Shown here: in pieces, positions 1 to 8,989 of the stretch
How positions within the stretch are numbered: position 1 is the stretch's first letter
How the letters are laid out: each line of letters opens with the position of its first letter
Assembly: GCF_002906655.1 (NCBI RefSeq)
Contig: NZ_CP025794.1
Coordinates: 3,348,001-3,412,000, forward strand
Length of the DNA stretch: 64,000 bases
Source: Vibrio hyugaensis
Lineage (GTDB): Bacteria > Pseudomonadota > Gammaproteobacteria > Enterobacterales > Vibrionaceae
Direction of reading: 5' to 3'
The notes under the pieces: generated by a model
What the model saw: the letters and a program-made list of their open reading frames with translations, nothing else
What the model was told of the DNA's origin: nothing
The model's database searches: none
Made by a program: the position numbers and the translations under genes

Positions 1-2439
1 CAAGCGGATAGCGTTTTCTTCATTAAGGCTTTTGACTAACCGCAAGCCTAGTTGGATACCAAGGCGTCCATTGGGACGTTTCACCAAGTGATGCTGGTAG
101 TGTGAGTGGTTCACGCAAGTAGGCAGTACTTCCACTCCGTGTCGACGTGCATCCTGAACCAACTGTGAAGGGCTATAAAAGCCCATGGGTTGGCTATTCA
201 GTAGCGAAGTATAGAACTCAGCGGGATAGTAGAACTTTAGCCATGCAGAGCAATAAGCCAGTACCGCGAAAGAGGCGGAATGGCTCTCAGGAAAACCATA
301 CTCACCAAAGCCACAAATCTGATCAAAGATACGTTCGGCAAACTCAAGATCGTAGCCGCGTTCAAGCATCCCATCGATAAGCTTCGGTTTGAATTTAGCG
401 AGATCGCCGTTCTTCTTCCATGCTGCCATTGCTCTACGCAATTGATCCGCTTCACCGCCGCTAAAACCAGCCGCTACCATTGCCAACTTGATCACTTGTT
501 CTTGGAAAATCGGTACGCCCATGGTGCGCTCTAGTACGTTTTTCACTTCTTCCGATGGGTAGCTGATCGGTTCTTCACCATTTCGTCTTTTTAAAAACGG
601 GTGCACCATATCTCCTTGGATTGGGCCCGGACGAACAATGGCAATCTGTACGACTAAGTCGTAGTAACGCGCGGGTTTTAAACGTGGCAGCATGCTCATT
701 TGAGCGCGCGACTCAATTTGGAATACCCCCACTGTATCGGCTTTTTGGATCATTCGGTACACATGCGGATCATCTTGCAAACGCGTGATCTCGGCAATAG
801 AGAGTGATCGTTGGTGGTGTTTTTCAACCAGTTGAAAGCACTTACGGATTGCATTCAACATGCCTAGCGCGAGTACATCGACTTTCAATAGTTTTAAGCT
901 TTCTAAATCGTCTTTGTCCCATTGAATAATGGTTCGATCGATCATTGAAGCATTTTCGACGGGCACCAGTTCATACAAAGGACCAGATGAAATAACAAAG
1001 CCCCCAACATGCTGAGATAAATGGCGTGGAAACCCAATGATCTCGTTCACTAACTGGATAAACTGCTGTCCCTTCAAGGAATCCGGTTGTAATCCCAGCT
1101 CAATGATTTGTGCTTGCCAGCCTTGGCTTCGATCGCGGCGATTGACGTTTTTAATGAAAAAGTCGAGTTGAGTTTCTTCAATCCCCAACGCTTTCCCTAC
1201 TTCACGCACCGCACTTTTAAAGCGATAACTGATCACGGTGGCTGCCAGAGCAGCACGTTCGCGCCCGTATTTTTTGTAGATGTATTGAATCACTTCTTCA
1301 CGACGCTCGTGCTCGAAATCCACGTCGATATCTGGCGGCTCGTCTCGCTCTTTACTAATAAAACGCTCGAACAAGACAGAGATTTGCCTCGGGTCAACCG
1401 CGGTGATTTCTAAGCAGTAGCACACCACGGAGTTAGCCGCGGATCCACGTCCTTGATAGAGGATGCCTTGCTGCTTAGCGAACATCACAATGTCGTGAAT
1501 GGTTAGAAAATAATAATGGTACTCCAGCTCTTTAATGAGTGTGAGTTCACGCTCAATCGTTTGATTGATGTCTGTTGGAGCCCCTTCGGGAAAGCGTCGT
1601 TGCTTACCTCGATCAACTAAAAAACGTAAGTAAGAGTCTGGTGTGTAACCATCTGGAATGAGTTCGGTTGGGTATTCGTATTTCAGGTCAGACAGCTCGA
1701 ATTCGCACAAATCTGCGATGGTTTTGCTTTCTGCAAGCCACTCTGGTTTATAGATGCGGAGTAGCTTATTCATTGGGCGCAACGCTCTTTCTGCATTGGA
1801 TAGGCGATCAAAACCAAGTTTATCGACATTGCATCCATGCTTAACGGCAGTGAGCACATGCTGTAGAGGTAGGCGTTCGACAGCATGCATCAAAACACCA
1901 CCACAAGCGGTAATAGGAAGCTGAAATTCATTAGCCAATAACTCACAATGAGTTGTGTATGCTTCATCACTTCCACTGAGGTGACGTTGAATCGCGACCC
2001 ATAATCGTTCGGAATGGTGTTGATTAAGCCAACGTCCCCAGTAGTGATCACTTTCCTGATGTGCAGGTAACCACAGCACGAAACAGTGACGAATCGACAT
2101 TAAATCCCATTCGGAAAGTTGGTAGCTGCCTTTCTCGCTGCGTCTTCTTGAATTGGTGATGATACGGCACAGCTCAGCGTAGGCTTTTCGACAAGGGCAA
2201 AGCAGCACGACTTGGCATTCCTCGTTCAACCAAAACATGCTGCCGACGATTTGTTTAATATCAAGCTTGTGCTGTTTAATGGTCGCGTACGCTTTGACGA
2301 CACCGGCAACAGAGCATTCATCAGTAATCGCAATAGCTTGATAACGATAAAAAGCGGCTTGCAGTACTAACTCTTCCGCATGAGAAGCCCCAGTGAGAAA
2401 GGAAAAATTGGACTGACAAAATAGTTCTGCGTAACTCAT
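1..2439 (-). CDS. dnaE2: Error-prone DNA polymerase DnaE2 (partial, C-terminus off the left edge)
   Basis: Catalytic subunit of the SOS mutasome, a C-family polymerase that performs translesion synthesis with ImuA and ImuB. The reading frame is open for 813 codons from an ATG at 2439 to the window edge. The family is about 1,020 residues, so roughly the last 200 (OB-fold and tail) are missing. It opens with a PHP-domain start (YAELFCQSNFSFLTGASH). The polymerase active site is visible as PPDIDVDF at residues 368-375, with catalytic Asp370 and Asp372. It starts 27 bp after imuB and is the last gene of the LexA-controlled operon. No internal stop or frameshift was seen. Confidence 0.95.
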   Translation of the reverse strand, partial: MSYAELFCQSNFSFLTGASHAEELVLQAAFYRYQAIAITDECSVAGVVKAYATIKQHKLDIKQIVGSMFWLNEECQVVLLCPCRKAYAELCRIITNSRRRSEKGSYQLSEWDLMSIRHCFVLWLPAHQESDHYWGRWLNQHHSERLWVAIQRHLSGSDEAYTTHCELLANEFQLPITACGGVLMHAVERLPLQHVLTAVKHGCNVDKLGFDRLSNAERALRPMNKLLRIYKPEWLAESKTIADLCEFELSDLKYEYPTELIPDGYTPDSYLRFLVDRGKQRRFPEGAPTDINQTIERELTLIKELEYHYYFLTIHDIVMFAKQQGILYQGRGSAANSVVCYCLEITAVDPRQISVLFERFISKERDEPPDIDVDFEHERREEVIQYIYKKYGRERAALAATVISYRFKSAVREVGKALGIEETQLDFFIKNVNRRDRSQGWQAQIIELGLQPDSLKGQQFIQLVNEIIGFPRHLSQHVGGFVISSGPLYELVPVENASMIDRTIIQWDKDDLESLKLLKVDVLALGMLNAIRKCFQLVEKHHQRSLSIAEITRLQDDPHVYRMIQKADTVGVFQIESRAQMSMLPRLKPARYYDLVVQIAIVRPGPIQGDMVHPFLKRRNGEEPISYPSEEVKNVLERTMGVPIFQEQVIKLAMVAAGFSGGEADQLRRAMAAWKKNGDLAKFKPKLIDGMLERGYDLEFAERIFDQICGFGEYGFPESHSASFAVLAYCSAWLKFYYPAEFYTSLLNSQPMGFYSPSQLVQDARRHGVEVLPTCVNHSHYQHHLVKRPNGRLGIQLGLRLVKSLNEENAIRL

Positions 2440-2466
2440 AACGACCTAACAAAAATAACTGCCGAT

Positions 2467-3870
2467 TTAACAAAAATAGCCATGAAGAAACCAATGCTTG
2501 TGTTGATCGCGAAAGACCCATAACCAGCGCCCTTGCTTGGTATGTGCTACGTAGTAATCACGCATGATTTCATCGCCATCCCACCATCCAGAGACAATTC
2601 GCTCTGGTCCATGAATGAGAGATACTTGCTCTTGTAGCGCGATAGGTTCGGGTAATTGCATCGCTGGGCGTAACAACGCAGGGATGGCGTTAATCGACAC
2701 ATCCGGCTCATCGGCTGGGCGATATTGACTGGCTTTCTCTGGTCTTGGGTCGCAGGCGATATTCGGTTTGAGTACTGCGCTTTTACCCAATTTAGCTTGC
2801 AGTAGAGAGAGCAACTCTAATGCATTCATTTGGCCCTTTTGCCCAGCAAAGAGATCACGTGTTGCGCTTAAAGGCTCTCCTTGACGGACGATTTTTAACG
2901 TTAAGCCCATCACTGGGCCGTTTAAGGTCAGTGATTCCAGATTCAAACTGGCCAGTTGTTGCCAACGCTGACATAAGTAATCGCCCTGCGCTGAAGTCAA
3001 TTGAAGATGTTGTTCTTGCTTATCTCGCTGGTGGAGCGTCAAGCACAGCTCAAACGCGACTTTATCGCGCAGCTTGAGGAAGGTTTCGAGCTGCTGAAGG
3101 AGCTTGGCTAACGGTCTTTCCACCCATTGCACGTTTTCAATTTCAAACAGCAATTCTAGATATACTTGGAATGATTCCGTTGGATGATAAAAATCAACAG
3201 GATGTTTGAACTGGCCTGTTAACCGCCCAACGTAGTTGACTAAATCGATATCAAATCGGCGTGCAATATCTTGCAACGGCAACTCAAGCAAACTTTCGAG
3301 TGTTGTAACTCCAACGCGCTGTAGCTTATCGACAGTTGAGGTCGACAAATCGGTCAATGTCAGTGGCAAAGGTTGTAACGCTTGTAGCATGAAGGCTTTA
3401 TCTTCACTCAAACAATTACTGCCAGATAAGGCCATCAATTTGGCTGATAAGGGTGAAAAGCCGCAGCCGAACTGAAAGCTCAGCTTGAGCGTTGCTAGGT
3501 GAGTCGTGACTTTTTGCCAGTAATTTTGCAGCCCTTCATATAAGTTAAGCATAGGGGTTGCACGTAGTAGAATCCCTTGGCTTGGCATCAAGACAACATC
3601 AGAGGTAATCAAATACAGCCATTGAGCGATTTCTTGTAACTTATTTAATTCGGTTTGTGGATGATAAGGGTGCACTTGTAAATCTCGGCATAATGACGCA
3701 GCGCTGCCTAAGCCCATATCCGGCTTAATACCTTGTTGCTCGGCAATCTCGTTGTATTGAATGATCCGACAACGTTGGCTTTCTACAATCACCACGGGCT
3801 GCTCTTGGTTATCACCAAAGAGTGCATCTAACTGTAGGCGAGGGAAGTGCAAGTATATCCACAAAGCCAT
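2467..3870 (-). CDS. imuB: ImuB, inactive Y-family polymerase-like mutasome protein
   Basis: Y-family DNA polymerase homologue (467 aa) that acts as the hub of the ImuA-ImuB-DnaE2 mutasome and, in studied bacteria, tethers DnaE2 to the beta clamp. The N-terminus (MALWIYLHFPRLQLDALFG) aligns with the Y-family palm start but lacks the acidic residue of the usual catalytic motif. This fits the family rule that ImuB is catalytically dead. The start lies 4 bp after the imuA stop, so the two genes are translationally close. Function is from family knowledge; no clamp-binding motif could be confirmed by eye. Confidence 0.93.
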   Translation of the reverse strand: MALWIYLHFPRLQLDALFGDNQEQPVVIVESQRCRIIQYNEIAEQQGIKPDMGLGSAASLCRDLQVHPYHPQTELNKLQEIAQWLYLITSDVVLMPSQGILLRATPMLNLYEGLQNYWQKVTTHLATLKLSFQFGCGFSPLSAKLMALSGSNCLSEDKAFMLQALQPLPLTLTDLSTSTVDKLQRVGVTTLESLLELPLQDIARRFDIDLVNYVGRLTGQFKHPVDFYHPTESFQVYLELLFEIENVQWVERPLAKLLQQLETFLKLRDKVAFELCLTLHQRDKQEQHLQLTSAQGDYLCQRWQQLASLNLESLTLNGPVMGLTLKIVRQGEPLSATRDLFAGQKGQMNALELLSLLQAKLGKSAVLKPNIACDPRPEKASQYRPADEPDVSINAIPALLRPAMQLPEPIALQEQVSLIHGPERIVSGWWDGDEIMRDYYVAHTKQGRWLWVFRDQHKHWFLHGYFC

Positions 3871-3874
3871 ATCA

Positions 3875-4567
3875 CTAACCTTGATTCGCCAATGGGAAAT
3901 TGACCACCGTGGATGGAATACGAGTTGTGCTTGGCATCACCAGTTGCGGGTAGTGGTGCTGGAAGTTGATATCGACGCTGCCTTTGCTCCAACCGCCTTT
4001 TCTTTTAAGCACTTCCACGCTGACACCTTGCTCGTGACCGTGAAGTTTTAAGCTGAGTGATACAGGCAAAGACAAGCGATTTGTCATGTTAGGTTTGAGC
4101 ATAAACAGAGGGCAAGCGCCTTGCTCACTCGCCACTTGCAGACGCTTAACCTGATGGATTTCTAACTCATCTTGCCATAACAATACATTGGTGCAGACGC
4201 CGCTTTTGAGGCATTGCTCTGCTGCCCATAAGGCATCGCGTTGATGTTCCGGTGTGACAACCCATACTTGGTTTATGTCCAACCCAATGCTGTGTAGGAA
4301 CAATGAATTCATCAATGCGGGAGGCTGAATGAATGCCGTTACTCCTCTTGCCAGAGAAGCTTTTAAATAAGGCGCTAAAAGACGCAATTCACCAATACTG
4401 CCAACGGACTCCATTTCCACGACGCCATGAGGAGGAAAACCGCCCCCAAGCAAGGTATCTAACTCGGGAAAACCTGAGCTATGGAGAGTCTGGTGTGTAT
4501 CAGCTTTGGTTAAATTTGCTTGCCAAACAAGATGTTGGCTTTTTAAATTCTGGATAATGTCTTGCAT
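3875..4567 (-). CDS. imuA: ImuA, RecA/SulA-like mutasome protein
   Basis: First gene of the SOS mutagenesis cassette (230 aa). The segment FPELDTLLGGGFPPHGVVE at about residues 33-51 matches the RecA-like N-terminal region of ImuA. There is no good Walker A lysine, as is usual for ImuA. The ATG at 4567 is only 11 bp from the LexA box, and an AGGT sequence about 12 nt upstream is the only Shine-Dalgarno candidate. The gene is followed immediately by imuB. Expression should be DNA-damage inducible. Confidence 0.9.
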   Translation of the reverse strand: MQDIIQNLKSQHLVWQANLTKADTHQTLHSSGFPELDTLLGGGFPPHGVVEMESVGSIGELRLLAPYLKASLARGVTAFIQPPALMNSLFLHSIGLDINQVWVVTPEHQRDALWAAEQCLKSGVCTNVLLWQDELEIHQVKRLQVASEQGACPLFMLKPNMTNRLSLPVSLSLKLHGHEQGVSVEVLKRKGGWSKGSVDINFQHHYPQLVMPSTTRIPSTVVNFPLANQG

Positions 4568-4577
4568 AATAAAATAC

Positions 4578-4619
4578 CTGTATATATGTACAGTATATTT
4601 CTGTGATGGAAAGTCGCAA
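4578..4619 (-). promoter_or_regulatory. SOS promoter with LexA box for imuA-imuB-dnaE2
   Basis: A perfect LexA box, CTGT-N8-ACAG, lies at 4578-4593. On the minus strand a -35 TTGCGA (4614-4619) and a -10 TATACT (4592-4597) are 16 bp apart, so the -10 runs into the box. The predicted transcript start, near 4585, falls inside the box and leaves a leader of only about 18 nt. LexA should block this promoter directly. Confidence 0.9.
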
Positions 4620-4640
4620 GATTTTTATAGGCAGAAATAC

Positions 4641-4667
4641 GAAAAAAGGCAGCGTTTGCTGCCTTTT
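4641..4667 (-). terminator. Rho-independent terminator of yciK
   Basis: A GGCAGC stem (4648-4653) pairs with GCTGCC (4658-4663) around a 4-nt loop. On the minus strand it is followed by six T residues (complement of 4642-4647). It lies just downstream of the yciK stop codon. Confidence 0.85.
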
Positions 4668-4697
4668 CAATCGATTATGCGAGGTCGTGAGAATTTA

Positions 4698-5444
4698 TCA
4701 CTTACGCTTTGGTTGTGCATCAATACACTGACCGTTGACATCAGTGACGGCTGGATCCATTAAATGCAGGTACAACGGCATAATATCTAAAGGTGTTTTT
4801 AATGTATTTGAATCTTCACCAGGGTAGGCTTTTTCACGCATACGAGTACGGGTTGCACCAGGGTTAATGGCATTAACTCGCATTGGTGTGTCACTCAGTT
4901 CGTCGGCGAGAACCTGCATCATGCCTTCGACGGCAAATTTAGAAATAGCGTAGGAACCCCAGAAAGCGCGGCCTGAATGGCCAACCGTTGAAGAGGTAAA
5001 GACAATACGACCAGCATCTGATTTGCGCATGATAGGCAGCAGTGCCTGAGTCATCAAGACTTCTGCTTTCACGTTGATTTGCATGATGTCGTCAAAATCT
5101 TCTTCATTGATTTGCTCAAACGGACACAGAGTGCTTAAAACACCGGCGTTGTGCAGCAGACCATCCAAACGACCAAACTGACCTTCGATGGTTTCTGCCA
5201 TATCGATGTAGTGCTGCTTAGTTGCGCCTTTTAGATCAAGTGGAATGATCGCGGGTTGAGGGTAACCTGCAGATTCGATTTCATCGTAGATGGATTCAAG
5301 GTTTTGAACGTTTCGACCAAGTAGAATCACAGTCGCACCGTGCTGAGCGTAAGAAAGTGCCGCTTGGCGACCAATACCATTGCCTGCACCAGTGACAAGA
5401 ATGACTTTACCTTTTAGGGCATCTGCTGAAACGGAGTAGTTCAC
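4698..5444 (-). CDS. yciK: YciK family short-chain dehydrogenase/reductase
   Basis: NAD(P)-dependent oxidoreductase of the SDR family, 248 aa, cytosolic. The Rossmann motif TGAGNGIG is near residues 19-26, NAG (HNAGVL) is near residue 97, and the active-site Ser and YAISK follow in the middle of the protein. Length and sequence match YciK of gamma-proteobacteria, whose physiological substrate is unknown. It stands alone, with its own terminator at 4641-4667. It is divergent from sohB; the 274 bp between them should hold both promoters. Confidence 0.88.
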   Translation of the reverse strand: MNYSVSADALKGKVILVTGAGNGIGRQAALSYAQHGATVILLGRNVQNLESIYDEIESAGYPQPAIIPLDLKGATKQHYIDMAETIEGQFGRLDGLLHNAGVLSTLCPFEQINEEDFDDIMQINVKAEVLMTQALLPIMRKSDAGRIVFTSSTVGHSGRAFWGSYAISKFAVEGMMQVLADELSDTPMRVNAINPGATRTRMREKAYPGEDSNTLKTPLDIMPLYLHLMDPAVTDVNGQCIDAQPKRK

Positions 5445-5718
5445 GGTAGTTAATCCTTATTATTGTATCTAATTCCGACGAACAGACGTCATCTTGGTGT
5501 AGAAATGCGCCTGTTTCTCAATGGAAAATCTTGGTAATCGTGACAAGTTGGTTACAATACACCAATTCATGTGTTATACCAATTCCAGAACGGTTGTCCG
5601 GTATGTTATTTGAACACCATCAATCAGAACAAGAGGTTACTGATTTTCTTGCCTTCTCTCTGATTTTTCTACGTAACATATTGATGACTATTACTGGTAT
5701 GAGATAGAGGAACTCTCA

Positions 5719-6780
5719 TTGGAATTTTTATTAGATTATGGTCTGTTTTTAGCCAAGATTATCACCGTTGTTGCGGCCGTGGTTGTGCTGCTGATTATTG
5801 CAAAATCGGCGGGTGGTAAATCGGGTGCTGCGAAAGGCGAATTGGAAGTCACCAATCTTTCTGAGCGTCATAAAGATGCAATCGAACAGTTAGAACATCA
5901 CCTGCACGATGACGCTTTCATCAAAGCTCGTGATAAAGCGGCTAAGAAGGAAGAGAAAGAAAAGAACAAATCTCGTGGGAAAGAAATCAAACAAGCGAGC
6001 AAAGAAGGTTCTCTTGATAGCAAGCGCGAACCGCATCTGTTCGTGTTGGACTTCAACGGAAGTATTGATGCAAAAGAAGTGGGCTCTCTACGTGAAGAGA
6101 TCACTGCAGTATTAGCGGTAGCTCGTGAAGGCGATGAAGTGCTGCTTCGTCTAGAGTCTGGTGGTGGTATGGTCCATGGCTATGGCTTAGCATCTTCTCA
6201 ACTTGATCGAATCAAAGCTGCAGGTCTGCCTCTGACGATTTCTGTCGACAAAGTGGCAGCAAGTGGTGGCTACATGATGGCATGTGTGGCAGACAAGATT
6301 GTGTCTGCGCCGTTTGCGATTGTAGGTTCTATCGGCGTTATCGCGCAGATCCCTAACTTCAACAAACTGTTGAAAAAACACGATATCGAATATGAGCAGC
6401 TAACAGCTGGTGAGTACAAGCGTACACTAACGATGTTTGGTGAGAACACCGACAAAGCGCGTGATAAGTTCAAACAAGAACTTGAAGGAACACACGTACT
6501 GTTCAAAGATTTCATCAGTGAACGTCGCCCAGCGCTAGAACTTGAAAAAGTCGCAACCGGTGAGCACTGGTTTGGTACGCAAGCGAAAGAGCTAGGGCTG
6601 GTGGATGAAATCAGCACTTCTGACGATCTGGTTGTTGCGGCATGCAAAGAGAAAACCGTACTAGCAGTGCATTACGTACAGAAGAAAAAACTGGCAGACA
6701 AGCTTGCCGGTGTTGCAGGCAAAGTAGCAGACAGTGTTGTGCTTAAACTTGCAGAGCGTGGTCAAAAGCCAATTGTGTAA
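5719..6780 (+). CDS. sohB: SohB, inner-membrane S49 family peptidase
   Basis: Membrane-bound serine protease of the SppA/S49 family (353 aa). A single N-terminal transmembrane helix (residues ~7-27) is followed by a charged Lys/Glu-rich linker and the protease domain. The nucleophile serine is in the conserved ASGGY segment, and VGSIGV is also present. The start is TTG at 5719, preceded by GAGG at 5707-5710; no ATG fits the membrane helix better. In E. coli SohB is a multicopy suppressor of htrA loss, and its substrates are poorly defined. A strong terminator follows directly. Confidence 0.92.
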   Translation: MEFLLDYGLFLAKIITVVAAVVVLLIIAKSAGGKSGAAKGELEVTNLSERHKDAIEQLEHHLHDDAFIKARDKAAKKEEKEKNKSRGKEIKQASKEGSLDSKREPHLFVLDFNGSIDAKEVGSLREEITAVLAVAREGDEVLLRLESGGGMVHGYGLASSQLDRIKAAGLPLTISVDKVAASGGYMMACVADKIVSAPFAIVGSIGVIAQIPNFNKLLKKHDIEYEQLTAGEYKRTLTMFGENTDKARDKFKQELEGTHVLFKDFISERRPALELEKVATGEHWFGTQAKELGLVDEISTSDDLVVAACKEKTVLAVHYVQKKKLADKLAGVAGKVADSVVLKLAERGQKPIV

Positions 6781-6796
6781 TGTTTAAGAAATAACA

Positions 6797-6828
6797 AAAA
6801 AAACCAACTGTTTAGTTGGTTTTTTTTG
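6797..6828. terminator. Bidirectional terminator between sohB and the alginate lyase gene
   Basis: The CCAACT stem (6804-6809) pairs with AGTTGG (6814-6819). It is flanked by an A-run on the left and eight T residues on the right, so it can serve sohB (plus) and the convergent lyase gene (minus). Confidence 0.9.
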
Positions 6829-6862
6829 TTTCCGCTGAGGGTTGTTAGTTCAGCTCTAACCG

Positions 6863-7906
6863 TTATTGGTTCAGTTCTAACTGATAGAAGCTTGCTTGAG
6901 CATAATCACCCGCTTCCATGCCGCGCCATTCACAGTCTGAACTACTCTTCTTCGTGTTACATTGGTTGTAAGCACCGGCTTTGTAATACATCCAATCGTT
7001 ACCATAGCCTTGGTCTACTTCATGACCTTGGTATTTGCCTTCTGCTAGATTCACATCAAATGTCTTAGTGACTTCATTTTTCTCACCAGGGTTCTTAGTG
7101 AAAGTCAGGTGCATGATCTCACCTTCCACATTCACGCTGTATGAGAAGATTTCACCCAGTTTGATGCCGTCTTGTGGGTCTGCGTCGCCTTTACGTAAGT
7201 TGTATTGTCCGAACACGTTGTGGCGGATGTCTTGGCGAAGTTTCTTACCATTTTCATCTTTCGCGTCTTGAAGTTCTTTGGTTGGGTTTAACTCGTAGTT
7301 CCACGAAAGAGAGCCGTATTCATGCTCAGGCAGTTTTCGGTAAGAAATCTTTAAAGGCTCATTGTCAGAGCCATGAATTTGGCCAATCACGACAGCGAAT
7401 GCGCCATTCTTTTTGTAGTTGCCACTTGTACTTACTTGGTCAACAGATAGGGTCGCGTTTAGCTCGCCACCAATCGCACCATACTCAGCAGCATTTGGGT
7501 GAGAAGCGACGACAAAGTTGTTTTTTGGCTCACCGTAGTGCGTAGCAAGCATGGCACGAAGTTCACTACGGGTGTTCTTACTATTAGGAGTGGTCGGTGC
7601 TTCATTTGGTGCAACAAAAACCACGGCGCCTGTTTCTTTGTTGGTATAGAACCACTCAGGGTGAACATAAGGGTTTTCTGTATTGCCCAGCTCATCTTTG
7701 GCTATTTCTAATGCTTTACCCTTGCGTTCACCTTCTTTAGTTAGTTCAGGCAAGGTAATTTTCCAATTCGTCATATCAAAGTTTTGAGCTGGAGCCTTTG
7801 TCGGATCTAGCTCATATTTGCTCGCTAATTCATTGGACGAAGTTGCAGCCATAGCAGACGCAGAGGCAATGCTGGCAGCAAGAAAAGTAAGCGCTAATTT
7901 CTTCAT
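6863..7906 (-). CDS. Secreted alginate lyase, polysaccharide lyase family 7
   Basis: Cleaves alginate by beta-elimination outside the cytoplasm (347 aa). A clear Sec signal peptide covers residues 1 to about 20 (MKKLALTFLAASIASASAMA). All three PL7 signatures are present: RSELR at 113-117, QIH at 176-178 and YYKAGAYNQ at 307-315. The isoleucine form of QIH is usually associated with activity on guluronate-containing blocks. Cys316 and Cys325 could form a disulfide. The gene is monocistronic, with a palindrome 46-62 bp upstream. Just after the stop there is an in-frame near copy of the last codons. Confidence 0.95.
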   Translation of the reverse strand: MKKLALTFLAASIASASAMAATSSNELASKYELDPTKAPAQNFDMTNWKITLPELTKEGERKGKALEIAKDELGNTENPYVHPEWFYTNKETGAVVFVAPNEAPTTPNSKNTRSELRAMLATHYGEPKNNFVVASHPNAAEYGAIGGELNATLSVDQVSTSGNYKKNGAFAVVIGQIHGSDNEPLKISYRKLPEHEYGSLSWNYELNPTKELQDAKDENGKKLRQDIRHNVFGQYNLRKGDADPQDGIKLGEIFSYSVNVEGEIMHLTFTKNPGEKNEVTKTFDVNLAEGKYQGHEVDQGYGNDWMYYKAGAYNQCNTKKSSSDCEWRGMEAGDYAQASFYQLELNQ

Positions 7907-7951
7907 ATTGTGTTCTCAATTTTTATAGGGTCGTCGATAAGATGATTTAAT

Positions 7952-7968
7952 ATACAATAATATTGTAT
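7952..7968. promoter_or_regulatory. Palindrome upstream of the alginate lyase gene, candidate operator
   Basis: ATACAATA and TATTGTAT form a perfect inverted repeat of 8-bp arms around one base. It lies 46-62 bp upstream of the lyase start, where a regulator would overlap the promoter. The cognate regulator is not in the window and the site was not recognised as a known consensus. Confidence 0.5.
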
Positions 7969-8198
7969 TACTAATATGTGATCGGGTCGGAAAAATGAAA
8001 CTTAGAGAAAATTAGTCATTTGGTATTGCGCTTAAAGAGAAAGAATCAAAACAGAGAAAACGGCAAATTCTGAGCCGAGGAGAGGGCAAAGAAATGGTAT
8101 CCTGAGGCTATTAGGTATATACTCCCGCACCGTAAAATTAAGAATGAAATGAATTTGGGTGGAAGCACCGAAATTCGCACATCAACGTGGAGAAAAAC

Positions 8199-8879
8199 AT
8201 GTCCTCTCAAACTCCGGTTGTTACCGTAGATGGACCTAGTGGTGCAGGTAAAGGCACTTTATGTATGTTGCTGGCGAAGAAGTTGGGCTTTCATCTTCTT
8301 GATTCTGGCGCAATTTATCGTGTACTTGCACTCGCAGCGATTCACCACGGCGTAGACACTGAGTCAGAAGATGCGCTTGTTCCACTTGCTACTCATCTAG
8401 ACGTTCAGTTTATTGCTGAAGGTGACCTAGTAAAAGTGATTCTAGAAGGCGAAGACGTCTCTGGTGAGCTTCGTAAAGAAGAAACGGGGATGGCGGCGTC
8501 TAAAGTAGCAGCTCTGCCACGCGTTCGTGAAGCATTATTGCGCCGTCAGCGTGCATTTGAGACCGCTCCGGGTCTGGTTGCTGATGGCCGTGATATGGGT
8601 ACGGTCGTATTCACGAATGCACAAGCGAAAATTTTCCTTGATGCGAGCGCAGAAGAGCGTGCAAATCGACGCCTTAAACAGTTGCAAGAGAAAGGGTTAG
8701 ATGTTAGATTTGCTGACCTTTTGAGCGAGATCCAAGAGCGTGACGATCGCGATCGTAACCGCCCAGTGGCACCACTACGCCCTGCAGAGGATGCGCTTGT
8801 GCTAGATTCTACGTCGATGAGTATCGACGAAGTAGTAGAAAAGGCACTACAATATATCGAATCGAAGCTAGCTGAGTAA
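8199..8879 (+). CDS. cmk: Cytidylate kinase
   Basis: Phosphorylates CMP and dCMP with ATP in pyrimidine nucleotide metabolism (226 aa, cytosolic). The P-loop [10 protein letters not shown] is at residues 11-20, and the CMP-binding and lid segments ([18 protein letters not shown]) follow. An upstream in-frame GTG at 8187 is possible. The ATG at 8199 is preferred because GGAG at 8189-8192 is correctly spaced and the protein then starts as in other Cmk proteins. It sits upstream of rpsA as in other gamma-proteobacteria. Confidence 0.96.
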   Translation: MSSQTPVVTVDGPSGAGKGTLCMLLAKKLGFHLLDSGAIYRVLALAAIHHGVDTESEDALVPLATHLDVQFIAEGDLVKVILEGEDVSGELRKEETGMAASKVAALPRVREALLRRQRAFETAPGLVADGRDMGTVVFTNAQAKIFLDASAEERANRRLKQLQEKGLDVRFADLLSEIQERDDRDRNRPVAPLRPAEDALVLDSTSMSIDEVVEKALQYIESKLAE

Positions 8880-8989
8880 TAACACTCGGCTAGACTAAGA
8901 GCGTTGGTCGCAAGGATGATGACTGGCGAATTTAATAACCCCATGCGGTAGGATACCCGTGGACGTTTAATTTATTGAAGATTAAATAA
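8868..8989 (+). promoter_or_regulatory. rpsA leader, likely S1 autoregulatory RNA structure
   Basis: The cmk-rpsA gap has no strong Shine-Dalgarno before rpsA, as is typical for S1 messages. A hairpin at 8868-8893 covers the cmk stop codon. A second hairpin at 8941-8962 carries a GGA loop closed by GGTA/TACC and then CCATG/CGTGG with one bulged base. Hairpins with GGA loops are the hallmark of the leader through which S1 represses its own translation. The assignment is by analogy. Confidence 0.6.

Noticed and set aside
7035..7711. Plus-strand ORFs within the alginate lyase gene
   Set aside because: They are shadows of the minus-strand lyase, which has a signal peptide and all PL7 motifs.
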